Source of the DNA: Pseudomonadota bacterium
Lineage (GTDB): Bacteria > Pseudomonadota > Gammaproteobacteria > Burkholderiales > Rhodocyclaceae
DNA: 64,000 nucleotides
Direction: 5' to 3'
Assembly (NCBI GenBank): GCA_018241695.1
Contig: JAFEDH010000025.1
Span: 112,249 to 176,248 of the forward strand
Shown: positions 27,189 to 38,770 of the stretch, one piece after another
Layout of the letters: every line of letters begins with the position of its first letter
Numbering within the stretch: the first letter of the stretch is position 1
The notes under the pieces: generated by a model
What the model was told of the DNA's origin: nothing
What the model saw: only the letters and a program-made list of their open reading frames with translations
Databases searched by the model: none
Translations under genes and position numbers: made by a program

Positions 27189-27844
27189 TCCACCCCCGGC
27201 AACAAAGGTACGAAACGCACTGCATCGAAGCGCGTTTCGGTAAAGCCATCCGCAGTCCGCTCCACCAGCACCAGCACTTGTGTATCCCCTCCACCCAGCG
27301 GCAGGACAAGACGCCCTCCCGGTGCGAGCTGCTCCTGCAAAGAGGGCGGCACATGAGATGAGGCCGCCGCCACGACGATGGTATCAAAAGGCGCGGCTTC
27401 GGGAAGCCCCCAATTGCCATCGGCATGCTTGAGGCGTATCTGGCCGAGCTTGAGCTGGCGCAGATTTTCACGCGCCCGGTCCAGCAGCGGCCTGATCCGC
27501 TCCACGGCAAAGGTTTGTTGTGCCAGTTGCACCAGTATCGATGCCTGGTAGCCGCAGCCAGCGCCCACCTCCAGCGCCTTGCCAAGAGAGGCACGGCCCG
27601 CCATCAGAAGTTCCATCGAGCGGGCCACCACATAGGGCTGGGAGATGGTCTGGCCCAGGATCAGGGGCAAAGCCGTATCTTCATATGCCCGATGGGCCAG
27701 AGCGGGTTCGACAAAAATGTGCCGCGGCACGGCGGACATCGCCGCCAGCACCCGTTCGTCACGAATCCCCTGTTCGCGCAGACGCTCGATCATGCGCACG
27801 CGGGTGCGCTGCGAGGTCATGCCGATTCCCTGCAGTACGCTCAT
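27185..27844 (-). CDS. pcm: Protein-L-isoaspartate O-methyltransferase
   Basis: Repairs aged proteins by methylating L-isoaspartyl residues with S-adenosylmethionine. From ATG 27844 it has 219 residues with the SAM motif [15 protein letters not shown], the family motifs VPRHIFVEP and [16 protein letters not shown], and post-motif [15 protein letters not shown]. The start overlaps the surE stop (ATGA), and its stop overlaps the nlpD start by 4 bases. A GTG three codons upstream is an alternative. Confidence 0.95.
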   Translation of the reverse strand: MSVLQGIGMTSQRTRVRMIERLREQGIRDERVLAAMSAVPRHIFVEPALAHRAYEDTALPLILGQTISQPYVVARSMELLMAGRASLGKALEVGAGCGYQASILVQLAQQTFAVERIRPLLDRARENLRQLKLGQIRLKHADGNWGLPEAAPFDTIVVAAASSHVPPSLQEQLAPGGRLVLPLGGGDTQVLVLVERTADGFTETRFDAVRFVPLLPGVE

Positions 27845-28581
27845 CGCAACCACTCCTGGACGACGCCAATCTGGGCGCCATGGGTAAGATCGATCTGCAA
27901 GGGAGTTACCGAAACATAGTCATTGGCCACCGCCTGGAAATCGGTGCCCTCTCCCGCATCGGCCGCCTTGCCGGCAGCACCGACCCAATACACGGTATCG
28001 CCGCGCGGGTTGATTTGCCGCACCACCGGCTCGGCCTTGTGACGGCGGCCCAGACGCGTGACCCGGATACCCTTGATCCGCTCGTATGGAATATCCGGGA
28101 CATTCACATTCAACAACACTGCCGCTCCGAATGGCCTTGCCTGAAAATGCTGCACCAGGGTCCGGGCCATCCGTGCCGCGGTATCCAAATGATGCCCTTC
28201 CTTGCTGACCAGCGAGATGGCCATTGCGGGCACGCCGAGCAGGAAGCCCTCGGTAGCGGCAGCAACCGTACCGGAGTAGATCGTATCGTCCCCCATGTTC
28301 GCGCCCAGATTGATGCCGGAAAGCACCATGTCCGGCACATGCTCCACCATGCCGGTCACGGCCAGATGGACGCAGTCGGTTGGCGTGCCATTGACGAAGT
28401 AAAAACCGTTGGCGGCCTCGTGCAGACTCAAAGGCCGATCAAGCGTCAGGGAATTGCTGGCCCCGCTGCGGTCACGCTCGGGGGCCACCACGGTGACGTC
28501 GGCCAGATCGGTGACGGATTGCGCCAGCGCAGCGATGCCGGGCGAAAAATATCCGTCGTCGTTGCTGATGAGGATGCGCAT
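27841..28581 (-). CDS. surE: SurE 5'/3'-nucleotidase
   Basis: Metal-dependent survival nucleotidase that dephosphorylates nucleoside monophosphates. The 246 residues start [11 protein letters not shown], with the metal ligands Asp8 and Asp9, followed by the substrate region [17 protein letters not shown] and [20 protein letters not shown] choose ATG 28581 because it begins the first beta strand; upstream frame has no homology. First gene of surE-pcm-nlpD-rpoS with overlapping starts and stops. Confidence 0.96.
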   Translation of the reverse strand: MRILISNDDGYFSPGIAALAQSVTDLADVTVVAPERDRSGASNSLTLDRPLSLHEAANGFYFVNGTPTDCVHLAVTGMVEHVPDMVLSGINLGANMGDDTIYSGTVAAATEGFLLGVPAMAISLVSKEGHHLDTAARMARTLVQHFQARPFGAAVLLNVNVPDIPYERIKGIRVTRLGRRHKAEPVVRQINPRGDTVYWVGAAGKAADAGEGTDFQAVANDYVSVTPLQIDLTHGAQIGVVQEWLR

Positions 28582-28718
28582 GACGGCGGGTGTTGGATAA
28601 GCGTTGATCGAAACGGGTAGCAAAGGAAAAGCGCCGCCGCCGTAAACCGGTGCAGACGGCAGCGCTGGGTGTAGCCGATTCTAAAGGAGATCGCTGCCTT
28701 TGTGGCTTGGGTGGTAGC

Positions 28719-30641
28719 TCATGCAGCGCCGGTCATGGCCAGCATCAGATCGTTGATGCGTCGGACAAAAGTAGCCGGATCGTCGAGCTGCCCACCTTCC
28801 GAAAGCAGCGCCTGGTCGAAGAGTACCGCGACCCAGTCATCGAATTTCCGGTCTTCATGCTTAAGGCGCAGCACGACCGGATGCCCCGGATTGATTTCCA
28901 GGATAGGCTTGTTCTCCGGTGCCTTTTGCCCCGCCGCCTTGAGAATACGCGCCAGGTTGCCGGATACATCGAATTCGTCGGCCACCAGACAGGCCGGGCT
29001 ATCGGTCAGGCGATGCGTCACCCGCACATCCTTGACCCGCTCCCCCAGCGAGGTCTTGATCTTTTCCACCAGCTCTTTGAATTCTCCTGTAGCGGTTTCC
29101 TGCGCCTTTTTCTCGGCCTCGTCGGCAAGCGCCCCCAGATCGAGCCCCCCCTTGGCCACCGATACCAGGGATTTCCCCTCGAATTCGGCCAGATTGCCCA
29201 CCACCCATTCATCCACGCGGTCGGAGAGCAGCAGCACCTCGATGCCTTTCTTGCGGAAGATTTCCAGATGCGGGCTGTTCTTCGCGGCGTTGAAGGTATC
29301 GGCGGTCACGTAGTAGATCTTGTCCTGACCATCCTTCATGCGCCCGATGTAATCCTTCAGGGAAACCGCTTCCTGAGCCGTGTCGGCCTGTGTGGATGCG
29401 AAACGCAGCAAACCTGCGACCCTGTCCTTGTTCGTCGGATCCTCACCCACCCCCTCTTTCATCACGCGGCCGAACTCGCTCCAGAACCCGGCATATTTCT
29501 CCTTGTCCGCGGTCTCGTCGCTATCGGCGATCCCTTCGAGCAGCGACAACACCTTGCTTGTGCAGCCTTTGCGGATCGCTTCGATATCCTTGGATTCCTG
29601 CAAAATCTCGCGCGAGACGTTGAGGGGCAGATCAGCCGAATCCACCACGCCACGCACAAAGCGCAGATAGAGCGGCATCAGCTGTTCGGCATCGTCCATG
29701 ATGAAAACACGACGTACATAGAGCTTGACGCCATGGCGGCTGTCACGGTCCCACAGGTCGAAGGGTGCGCGGGAAGGAATGTAGAGCAGCTGGGTGTACT
29801 CCGAACGCCCCTCGACACGGGCATGCGTCCAGGCCAGTGGATCGTCGAAATCATGCCCGACATGCTTGTAGAACTCCCGGTACTCTTCCTCGCTGATGTC
29901 GCTCTTGCTCCGCGCCCAGAGGGCGGAAGCCTTGTTCACGGTCTCGTCCTCGGCAGTGAGGACCTGTTCCTTTTTTTCCTCGTCCCAGGACTCCTGCTTC
30001 ATCACGATCGGCTGGACGATGTGATCGGAATATTTGCGGATGATGGAACGCAGCTTCCAGCCCGACAGCAGGTCATCCTGGCCTTCCCGCAGATGCAGGG
30101 TGATTTCGGTGCCGCGTGCCGGCTTGTCCGTCATCTCGATGCTGAACTCGCCCGCACCTTCGGATTCCCAGCGCACGCCCTGATCCGGCTGCTCGCCGGC
30201 ACGACGGGTGAGCACCGTCACCCGGTCGGCAACGATGAAAGAAGAATAAAAACCGACGCCGAACTGGCCGATCAGATGCGCATCCTTCTGCTGATCGCCG
30301 GAGAGTCTGCTGAAGAATTCCCGGGTACCGGATTTGGCGATCGTGCCCAGATTGGCGACTACCTCGTCCCGGTTCATGCCGATGCCATTGTCGCTGATGG
30401 TCAGCGTGCGGGCCTGCGGATCGAATTCGATACGGATTTGTGGTTCCGGATCGCTCTCGAACAGGGCACTGTTGTTCAGGGCTTCGAATCGCAGCTTGTC
30501 GCAGGCATCGGCGGCATTCGAAATCAGTTCCCGCAGGAAGATTTCACGATTGGAATACAGGGAATGGATCATCAGGTGAAGCAGTTGCTTCACCTCGGTC
30601 TGGAAACCCAGGGTTTCCTTGTTGTTCTGGGCGACGGCCAT
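28719..30641 (-). CDS. htpG: HtpG, bacterial Hsp90 chaperone
   Basis: ATP-dependent chaperone that acts with DnaK. The 640 residues have the GHKL ATPase (about 1-220) with [24 protein letters not shown], the lid [15 protein letters not shown] and GTEITLHL, then the middle domain ([37 protein letters not shown]) and a C-terminal dimerisation domain. An AGGAG site precedes ATG 30641. Spacing on both sides suggests its own transcript. Confidence 0.97.
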   Translation of the reverse strand: MAVAQNNKETLGFQTEVKQLLHLMIHSLYSNREIFLRELISNAADACDKLRFEALNNSALFESDPEPQIRIEFDPQARTLTISDNGIGMNRDEVVANLGTIAKSGTREFFSRLSGDQQKDAHLIGQFGVGFYSSFIVADRVTVLTRRAGEQPDQGVRWESEGAGEFSIEMTDKPARGTEITLHLREGQDDLLSGWKLRSIIRKYSDHIVQPIVMKQESWDEEKKEQVLTAEDETVNKASALWARSKSDISEEEYREFYKHVGHDFDDPLAWTHARVEGRSEYTQLLYIPSRAPFDLWDRDSRHGVKLYVRRVFIMDDAEQLMPLYLRFVRGVVDSADLPLNVSREILQESKDIEAIRKGCTSKVLSLLEGIADSDETADKEKYAGFWSEFGRVMKEGVGEDPTNKDRVAGLLRFASTQADTAQEAVSLKDYIGRMKDGQDKIYYVTADTFNAAKNSPHLEIFRKKGIEVLLLSDRVDEWVVGNLAEFEGKSLVSVAKGGLDLGALADEAEKKAQETATGEFKELVEKIKTSLGERVKDVRVTHRLTDSPACLVADEFDVSGNLARILKAAGQKAPENKPILEINPGHPVVLRLKHEDRKFDDWVAVLFDQALLSEGGQLDDPATFVRRINDLMLAMTGAA

Positions 30642-30726
30642 GAAATTTCAGCTCCTGATTAATCAACGGGGGAGGTATGGGGGCACAAACGGCGATTTCA
30701 AGTCATGCAGGTGCAAAAAATCGGCT

Positions 30727-31989
30727 TCACGTTCCCTTGCGGGGCTCTCTACATCCCGGCCCGGCCTGATCCAGCCAGCGCAGGACACCCTGCCCTGCCG
30801 CCCGACCGGTGGCGAAACAGGCAGTCAGAAGATAGCCACCAGTGGGAGCTTCCCAGTCCAGCATTTCGCCGGCACAGAAAACGCCGGGCAGCGCGTGGAG
30901 CATCAGATTATCGTCCATGGCATCCAGTGCGATTCCGCCGGCAGAGCTGATGGCTTCGTCCAGTGGACGCGGCGCAACGAGCCGTACCGGCAACGCCTTG
31001 ATGGCCGCGGCCAGGGCGGCCATGTTTGCAAATGCCCGGGGAGCGCATTCCCGCAGCAGAGCCGACTTGACCCCGGCGATGCCACAACGGCTTTGCAGAT
31101 GGCTGGAGAGAGAACGGGCGCCGCGGGGATGGGTGAGTTGCGCGTACAGCCAGGATTCATCCCGCCCGGGCAGCAGATCCAGCGTCAGGACTGCTTCTCC
31201 CCGCGTCTCGATGCACTCTCGCAGGGCCGCAGACAAGGCATAGACCAGGCCACCCTCGATACCGTATCCGGTAATGACCGCCTCGCCCCACCGCGACAGC
31301 ATCCCTCCCTGAGGGTTTTCACAACGGGCGGCGATTCCCTTGAGCGGCTGACCCGCGAAGTGCTGCCGAAGATGTTCGCTCCAGCACACCTCGAAGCCGC
31401 AATTGGCCGGCCGCAAGGGCGAGACCGTCACACCGCGGCGGGCCAGCACCGGTATCCAGGCACCGTCGGAACCCAGACGCGCCCAACTGCCGCCTCCCAG
31501 CGCCAGCAATACCGCATCGGCATGGATGCGGATCTCGCCATCGGGCGCGATAAAGCACAAGGCTCCTTCTTCGTCCCACCCCGACCAGCGATGTCGAGCG
31601 TGGAAGGAAACACCGGATGCCCGCAGCCGGTGGATCCAGGCCCGCAAAAGGGGGGCGGCCTTCATGGCCACCGGAAATACCCGGCCCGAACTGCCGACAA
31701 AGCTGGCAATACCCAGCTCCTCCATCCAGTCACGCAGCGCAACCGGGCCAAAGGCTTCGATCTTGCGCCGCATCCAGTCGGAAGCCGCACCATAGCGATC
31801 GATAAAGGCCACTTGTGGCTCGGCGTGGGTGATGTTCATGCCGCCCTTGCCGGCCATGAGGAATTTTCGCCCCAGCGAAGGCATGGCGTCGAAAAGCTCG
31901 ACCCGCACACCACCGCCGGCCAGGATCTCGGCGGCCATCAGCCCGGCAGGTCCGCCACCGATCACGACCACCCGCCGCTGCCGGTTCAA
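30727..31989 (-). CDS. HI0933-like flavoprotein (TIGR03862-type NAD(P)/FAD oxidoreductase)
   Basis: Flavoprotein of unknown substrate. The 420 residues open with a Rossmann motif ([18 protein letters not shown], about 7-24), followed by PSLGRKFLMAGKGGMNITH, the signature of the HI0933 family, and end with a second FAD motif (LPGVFCAGEMLDWEAPTGGYLL). The start is a TTG at 31989 preceded by AGGAGA seven bases away; no ATG lies before the Rossmann strand. It is downstream of the unrecognised gene at 31999-32772 and yaeQ. Confidence 0.86.
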   Translation of the reverse strand: MNRQRRVVVIGGGPAGLMAAEILAGGGVRVELFDAMPSLGRKFLMAGKGGMNITHAEPQVAFIDRYGAASDWMRRKIEAFGPVALRDWMEELGIASFVGSSGRVFPVAMKAAPLLRAWIHRLRASGVSFHARHRWSGWDEEGALCFIAPDGEIRIHADAVLLALGGGSWARLGSDGAWIPVLARRGVTVSPLRPANCGFEVCWSEHLRQHFAGQPLKGIAARCENPQGGMLSRWGEAVITGYGIEGGLVYALSAALRECIETRGEAVLTLDLLPGRDESWLYAQLTHPRGARSLSSHLQSRCGIAGVKSALLRECAPRAFANMAALAAAIKALPVRLVAPRPLDEAISSAGGIALDAMDDNLMLHALPGVFCAGEMLDWEAPTGGYLLTACFATGRAAGQGVLRWLDQAGPGCREPRKGT

Positions 31990-31998
31990 GATGGTCTC

Positions 31999-32772
31999 CT
32001 AGTGGGCAGGACGACGTGACTGCCGCCAGGCCAGAACGGCCCGGGTGGCATGCGCCATGATCCGGTCACCGATGGTCACGGGCATGGCCTGGCGCAGGGA
32101 ATCAAACAGCGCCTGATTGGCCTCGCGGGCAATTTCCGCCGATGCCAGCCCGGTATCGTCGCCAAGGCAGCGTATCTGCACATGCGCCAGTGTATCGGCC
32201 ACCAGGCGCCAGCCCAGATGCGGCAGGGTTTCCACTTGGGCCAGCAGCATCCCTCCCAGGCAACCCGCCAGCGCCAGCGCGTGATCCCGCGAGGGGCTGG
32301 CAGCCATGGCGTGCCACAAGGACATATGAATGCCCCGGCGCAATTCCACCTTGAAGTCCACCGCATCGGTCTCGCCCTTTTCCAGAGCGCCAAATGCCTG
32401 CTGGAAACGGGCATCGTCCCGGGCGTCGAGGTCGCTGCGCAAGGCGCCCAGCAATTCGCTCAGGGCGGGGATGGCGGCCAGATCGAAGGCCTGGGCATAA
32501 GCCAGGCCCCATTGATCCAGGCCGGATACCACCATGGACAGGCGCAAGGCCCGGGCCCCGTCATCCGCTCCGGCGCGGGACCAGTTGACGATGCGCTGTT
32601 TCATCTCGGCGATGGTCTCCCCGTCGCTCTCTCCATTGACCGAGAAACGGAATACGAGGGCAAAAGCCTCCCGCGCCATCCGGGCGGCGAAACACTGGAT
32701 CTCGGGGCTGGCGACATTCGCCAGGGCATCCTCGGGCAAGGTGCCAAAATCGGCGGACAGAGGCTGCGTCAC
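31999..32772 (-). CDS. Conserved hypothetical protein
   Basis: I do not recognise this 257-residue protein. It looks soluble and mostly helical: SPEIQCFAARMAREAFALVF near the start, SGLDQWGLAYAQAFDLAAIPAL in the middle, and LAGCLGGMLLAQVETLPHLGW, which is mildly hydrophobic but not a clear membrane helix. No Cys pair, signal peptide or nucleotide motif is visible. The start is a GTG 4 bases after the yaeQ stop and the flavoprotein gene begins 9 bases after its end, so it is probably co-transcribed with both. Codon use resembles the neighbours, supporting a real gene. Confidence 0.72.
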   Translation of the reverse strand: MTQPLSADFGTLPEDALANVASPEIQCFAARMAREAFALVFRFSVNGESDGETIAEMKQRIVNWSRAGADDGARALRLSMVVSGLDQWGLAYAQAFDLAAIPALSELLGALRSDLDARDDARFQQAFGALEKGETDAVDFKVELRRGIHMSLWHAMAASPSRDHALALAGCLGGMLLAQVETLPHLGWRLVADTLAHVQIRCLGDDTGLASAEIAREANQALFDSLRQAMPVTIGDRIMAHATRAVLAWRQSRRPAH

Positions 32773-32776
32773 GGGA

Positions 32777-33319
32777 TCAATCCGCCGTCAAGCGCCGGGG
32801 CGTGACCGCCACGGTACCGGGCCCATCGGTCAGCCACAGGCTGCCGTCCTGGATCGTGCACTGCAACTGCATGCTGCGCTCGGCGAGGGATTCGAGTCCG
32901 TGGCAGGTTTCATCGTCCAAAGCCCAGACCGTCACATTGGCAAGACGGGAAATGGCGCCTCCCTCCTTGTTCCACCAGGCATCCATGGCGCGGCCGCCAT
33001 AGGCATAGACCACGACCTGCCCGGCCCGGCCGGAAGCCCGGCGCAACAACCGCTCGTCGGGCAAGCCCACCTCGATCCAGAGATCGATGTCACCAGCGTA
33101 TGTCTTCTGCCACAGGGCCGGCTCGTCGTCGGCAGAGATACCACGGCCGAACTCCAGATGTTCATCGGCATGGCGGGCGAAAGCCAGCAGACGGACCATC
33201 AGGCGCTCGTCGGTCTCCGAGGGATGGCGTGCCAGGGTCAGGCCGTAATCGGCGTAATGACCACGGTCCAGGTCCGCGACATTGAGGCTCGCCTTGAAAA
33301 TGGTGGATTTGAGCGCCAT
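32777..33319 (-). CDS. yaeQ: YaeQ family protein
   Basis: YaeQ has a PD-(D/E)xK nuclease-like fold; its role is unclear. The 180 residues begin MALKSTIFKASLNVADLDRG, with YADYGLTLARHPSETDERLMVRLLAFA and DIDLWIEVGLPDERLLRRASGRA following, all characteristic. The D-x-W-x-E-V-G and downstream VVVYAYGG correspond to the fold's core. It leads the yaeQ-hypothetical-flavoprotein group and is divergent from prfB. Confidence 0.92.
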   Translation of the reverse strand: MALKSTIFKASLNVADLDRGHYADYGLTLARHPSETDERLMVRLLAFARHADEHLEFGRGISADDEPALWQKTYAGDIDLWIEVGLPDERLLRRASGRAGQVVVYAYGGRAMDAWWNKEGGAISRLANVTVWALDDETCHGLESLAERSMQLQCTIQDGSLWLTDGPGTVAVTPRRLTAD

Positions 33320-33481
33320 GGAATTCGCGGCCAGAACACCTGCCGGGGCGGGGAAAGGCCGCGACTATACCCGTGCCGGCGCACAAGGTAAAACGCTTGC
33401 GGCAAAGGAGCGGGAACGTCGGGTACCACTACCGGGGCCGCTATAATCGCGCGCTTCATTTCCTCCAGCCGAGAAATTCCC

Positions 33482-34586
33482 ATGGAAGCCGAACGCCTCA
33501 ACGCCATCGCCAATCGCATCACCGATCTCGCCCAGCGGAGCGCGGAACTGCGGAGGTATCTTTGACTTCGATGTCAAAGCCGAAAAACTCGACGAACTGA
33601 ACCGGGAACTGGAAGACCCGGCTCTGTGGAACGACGCCGATCGCGCCCAGGCATTGGGCCGCGAGAAGAAATCCCTCGAAGCGGTGGTGCTCACGCTGAC
33701 CGGGGTGACCCGGCATCTGGAGGATGCCCGCGAAATCTTCGAACTGGCGAAGGAAGAAAGCGACGAGGGCACGGTCACTTCCGTCGAAGCCGATCTCGCC
33801 GATGTGGAAAAACAGGTGGCCGACCTGGAGTTCCGCCGCATGTTCGCCAATCCGGCGGATCCGAACAACTGCTTCATCGACATCCAGGCCGGCGCCGGCG
33901 GCACCGAGGCGTGCGACTGGGCCAGCATGCTGCTGCGCCAGTACCTCAAGTACTGCGAACGCAAGGGCTTCAAGACCGAGATCCTGGAACAGACCGATGG
34001 CGATGTGGCCGGCATTCGCAGCGCCAGCCTGAAGGTGGAAGGTGATTATGCCTATGGCTTCCTGCGCACCGAAACCGGGGTACACCGTCTGGTGCGCAAA
34101 AGCCCCTTCGATTCTTCCGGTGGCCGCCACACCAGTTTCGCCAGTCTCTTCGTGTATCCGGAAGTGGATGATTCGATCGAGGTCGACATCAATCCGGCGG
34201 ATCTGCGTATCGATACCTTCCGCGCCTCCGGGGCGGGTGGCCAGCATATCAACAAGACCGACTCGGCAATCCGCATTACCCACGTGCCGACGGGAATCGT
34301 CGTGCAGTGCCAGAACGACCGTTCCCAGCATCGCAACAAGGCTGAAGCCATGGCGATGCTGAAATCCAGGCTCTACGAACTGGAACTACGCAAGCGCCAG
34401 GCCGAGGCCGACAAGCTCGAAGCCAGCAAGACCGATGTGGGCTGGGGCCACCAGATCCGCAGCTATGTGCTGGACAACTCCCGCATCAAGGATCTACGCA
34501 CCAATGTGGAAATTTCGGCCACCCAAAAAGTGCTCGATGGCGATCTGGACACCTTTATCGAAGCCAGCCTGAAGCAGGGGATATGA
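33482..34586 (+). CDS. prfB: Peptide chain release factor 2, made by programmed +1 frameshift
   Basis: RF2 ends translation at UGA and UAA. The gene is read as 33482-33562, then, after skipping one T at 33563, from 33564 to 34586 (367 residues). Codon 28 is an in-frame UGA (33563-33565) preceded by CTT and by an internal Shine-Dalgarno GGAGGT (33553-33558). This is the RF2 autoregulatory device: low RF2 favours the shift at CUU-U. The SPF stop-codon tripeptide is at 207-209 and GGQ at 252-254. Residue 248 is Ala, the form found in most bacteria at the position where E. coli K-12 has Thr. Confidence 0.97.
33551..33565 (+). promoter_or_regulatory. prfB +1 frameshift site
   Basis: The site reads CGG AGG TAT CTT TGA. 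The GGAGG element stands three bases before CTT, the spacing that stimulates forward slippage of peptidyl-tRNA Leu, and TGA is followed by C, a poor termination context. E. coli has AGGGGG in place of CGGAGG, so the anti-SD pairing may be slightly different. Confidence 0.95.
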
Positions 34587-34633
34587 ACCACGCATGACCC
34601 GCTTTTCGTGAAATCTCCCACAACCGCGGGCAT

Positions 34634-34666
34634 AAAAAAACGGCCGGGACTTCCCGGCCGTTTTTT
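34634..34666. terminator. Bidirectional terminator between prfB and the glycine-zipper gene
   Basis: CGGCCGGGA (34641-34649) and TCCCGGCCG (34652-34660) are perfectly complementary; seven A precede and six T follow, so it can end prfB on the plus strand and the convergent gene on the minus strand. Confidence 0.9.
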
Positions 34667-34683
34667 GCTTTCCGGCAGACCAG

Positions 34684-35262
34684 TCAGCGGCGCACCACGC
34701 TGCTGCCGCTGAGCCTCACCGCGTCACCCGTGCCGAAACCCGGGTCATGGTCAAAGCTGAAGGTTTTTTCACTGCCATTGTCGAAGCGGACCGAGACTTC
34801 CCACACCTTGGTGGATTTCGCCTTTTGCTCGATTTTGTGCCCGGCATAGGCGCCACCCGCCGCACCGGCGATGGTGGCCAGATCCCGCCCTGTTCCCTGC
34901 CCGACCTGGTTGCCCAGAAGCGCTCCGGCCACGCCTCCGGCCACCATGCCCAGCGCACTGCCCTCACCCTCCTTTTCCGTGACCTTCACCCCCAGCACCT
35001 TGCCGCAGTCGGCGCAGGCCGGTGCGGGCTGTGCAGCGGCAGCCTGCGCTGCCGGCGCGGCTTTGGCGGCGGCAAGCGCCTTCTGGTATTCCGTCCGGGC
35101 ATCCCGCAGGCACTGCATGCGGGCGGTTGAACTGCTTTCATCGGCACAGAGCTTTCTGTCCGCTGCGTAACGGTCGGCAGCCTCCCGGGTTGCGGTACTG
35201 GCTGCCAGGACGGGCAGGGACACGAGCATGCCGATTGCGCACATCAGATGACGGGATTTCAT
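34684..35262 (-). CDS. Glycine-zipper 2TM domain protein (exported)
   Basis: 192-residue envelope protein. It has a signal peptide (about 1-20), a Cys-containing linker (CADEsss... and CADCG near 82), then a glycine zipper (about 98-140): GMVAGGVAGALLGNQVGQGTGRDLA. The end holds a VSVRFDNGSEKTFSF beta-rich domain. Such proteins (SlyB/Rcp families) are found in the outer membrane or periplasm. It is a clear paralogue of the gene at 40835, sharing CxDCG, GxGRDLATIAG and the SVRFD(N/D)G tail. An AGGAGG site precedes the ATG. Confidence 0.85.
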   Translation of the reverse strand: MKSRHLMCAIGMLVSLPVLAASTATREAADRYAADRKLCADESSSTARMQCLRDARTEYQKALAAAKAAPAAQAAAAQPAPACADCGKVLGVKVTEKEGEGSALGMVAGGVAGALLGNQVGQGTGRDLATIAGAAGGAYAGHKIEQKAKSTKVWEVSVRFDNGSEKTFSFDHDPGFGTGDAVRLSGSSVVRR

Positions 35263-35367
35263 GCTTCAACCTCCTGAACGTGTTGTTTTTCGAATCGGAA
35301 GAATAGCCCGTATGGCCCGGCAGCGGGTATGCCATCCCTCCCACCCTCACGCCATCTTCGTAATCCT

Positions 35368-36951
35368 TCAATGCACTTCCCGTGTCTCCATGAATCCGAT
35401 TTCCGGGTAGCGTTCCTCGGTCAGCTGAAGATTCACCCGGCTGCTGGCGAGATAGACATGATCCCCGCCACCATCCAGCGCCACGTTCACCGGATATTTG
35501 TCCGCGATGGCCTTGATCTGGTCCGGGCTGCCCTTGAGCCAGCGGGCGGTGGAGACATTGTAGGGTTCGAAAATGGCATCAACGCCGTATTCGTTTTCGA
35601 GCCGATGGGCCACCACATCGAACTGCAAGGAGCCGACCGCGCCGAGGATCAGGTCATTGGTGCCCAGGGGGCGGAAAAGCTGGGTCGCGCCCTCCTCCGC
35701 CAGCTGCTGCAGGCCCTTTTGCAGCTGCTTGAGCTTGAGTGGATTTCTCAGGACTGCGCGCTGGAACAGTTCGGGCGCGAACGATGGAATGCCGGTGAAG
35801 CGCAAAGTCTCGCCTTCGGTGAAGGTTTCCCCCAGGCGGATGGTGCCGTGATTGGGAATGCCGATGATGTCGCCCGCATAGGCTTCATCCATGATGCTGC
35901 GATCCTGGGCCATGAAGGTGATGGCATTGTTCACCGCGATCTGCTTGCCGCCGGCCACCTGCCTGATTTTCATGCCGCGCTCGAACCGCCCGGAGCAGAT
36001 GCGCAAAAAGGCGATACGGTCACGATGACGCGGGTCCATATTGGCCTGGATCTTGAAGACGAAGGCGGAAAATCGTGCTTCCTCCGGCATCACCTCACGG
36101 GATTCCGCGGCCCGCGGCAGTGGTGGAGGCGAAAGATCGACAATCGCGTCGAGCACACTCTGCACGCCGAAATTATTGACCCCGGAGCCGAAAAATACCG
36201 GCGTCTGGCGACCATCCAGATAGGCCGCCCGATCAAAGGTGTGGGAAGCCCCCCGGACGAGCTCGATATCGGCGCGCAATTCATCGGCCTGGCTGCCGAT
36301 CAGTTCATCGAGGCGGGGATTGTCCAGACCCTCGATGATCTCGGAAGTACCCTTCTCGGCCTGGGGATCGAAGAAATGGATGGTATCGCCATACAGGTGA
36401 TACACCCCGCGGAAACGCTTGCCCATGCCGATGGGCCAGGTCATGGGCGCACACTGGATCTTGAGCACGGACTCGATCTCGTCGAGCAAATCGACCGGCT
36501 CGCGTCCTTCCCGGTCCAGCTTGTTGATAAAGGTGAGAATCGGCGTGTCACGCAGGCGGCAGACATCGAGCAGCTTGATGGTCCGTTCCTCCACCCCCTT
36601 GACGGAGTCGATCACCATCACCGCCGAATCCACAGCCGTGAGGGTGCGATAGGTATCTTCGGAAAAGTCCTCGTGACCCGGGGTATCGAGCAGATTGACG
36701 ATGTGTTCCCGGTAAGGAAACTGCATGACCGAGGAGGTGACTGAAATCCCCCTCTGCTTTTCCAGTTCCATCCAGTCGGAAGTGGCGTGACGGCTTGCCT
36801 TGCGTGCCCGCACCTCACCTGCCACCTGGATCGCGCCACCGAACCAGAGCAGTTTCTCGGTCAGGGTCGTCTTGCCCGCATCGGGGTGGGAAATAATGGC
36901 AAAAGTTCGGCGGCGGCCAATCTCGGCGGCCAGGGGCGATTGAGCGGACAC
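35368..36951 (-). CDS. prfC: Peptide chain release factor 3 (GTPase)
   Basis: RF3 recycles RF1 and RF2 after peptide release. From GTG 36951 it has 527 residues, near the E. coli 529: G1 [10 protein letters not shown]3 DTPGHEDF, G4 NKLD, then the beta-barrel and C-terminal domains. The GTG start aligns with the E. coli N-terminus ([20 protein letters not shown]); no clear ribosome site is visible there, and an in-frame ATG at 37017 remains possible. It sits between the glycine-zipper gene and the divergent lysS. Confidence 0.95.
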   Translation of the reverse strand: MSAQSPLAAEIGRRRTFAIISHPDAGKTTLTEKLLWFGGAIQVAGEVRARKASRHATSDWMELEKQRGISVTSSVMQFPYREHIVNLLDTPGHEDFSEDTYRTLTAVDSAVMVIDSVKGVEERTIKLLDVCRLRDTPILTFINKLDREGREPVDLLDEIESVLKIQCAPMTWPIGMGKRFRGVYHLYGDTIHFFDPQAEKGTSEIIEGLDNPRLDELIGSQADELRADIELVRGASHTFDRAAYLDGRQTPVFFGSGVNNFGVQSVLDAIVDLSPPPLPRAAESREVMPEEARFSAFVFKIQANMDPRHRDRIAFLRICSGRFERGMKIRQVAGGKQIAVNNAITFMAQDRSIMDEAYAGDIIGIPNHGTIRLGETFTEGETLRFTGIPSFAPELFQRAVLRNPLKLKQLQKGLQQLAEEGATQLFRPLGTNDLILGAVGSLQFDVVAHRLENEYGVDAIFEPYNVSTARWLKGSPDQIKAIADKYPVNVALDGGGDHVYLASSRVNLQLTEERYPEIGFMETREVH

Positions 36952-37141
36952 GGAGGGGCTTTCGGAAAGGATTTTGAGCGGATCGCGGTCGGGCCCGATT
37001 ATACCGGGCCGGCACATGCCGCCCGGCCGACGCCCCGGATGGGTATTCATCAAACGGGTATGAGAAAATGCGATCCCATCGCAACATCGCATCTCCGCAC
37101 CATTGCCGGAACCGGCAGCCCAACCTCATTGCAGATACATC

Positions 37142-38656
<1,515 letters not shown>

Positions 38657-38770
38657 GACACGCAATCAGCATACCTGCAGGATATACATCAACTCCATTC
38701 ACCTCCGGGGCACGGTAATCGCAGGAAATCACTTTTCGCCTTGGCCTTGCCGTCGTGACCCCCTGCTTCC

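Noticed and set aside
28650..30662. 670-residue open frame antisense to htpG
   Set aside because: Same shadow effect; htpG is certain and the antisense product shows no recognisable family or start signal.
30619..32019. 466-residue frame antisense to the HI0933-like flavoprotein
   Set aside because: The minus-strand product has both FAD motifs; the plus-strand one is Gly/Gln/Arg-rich without a domain.
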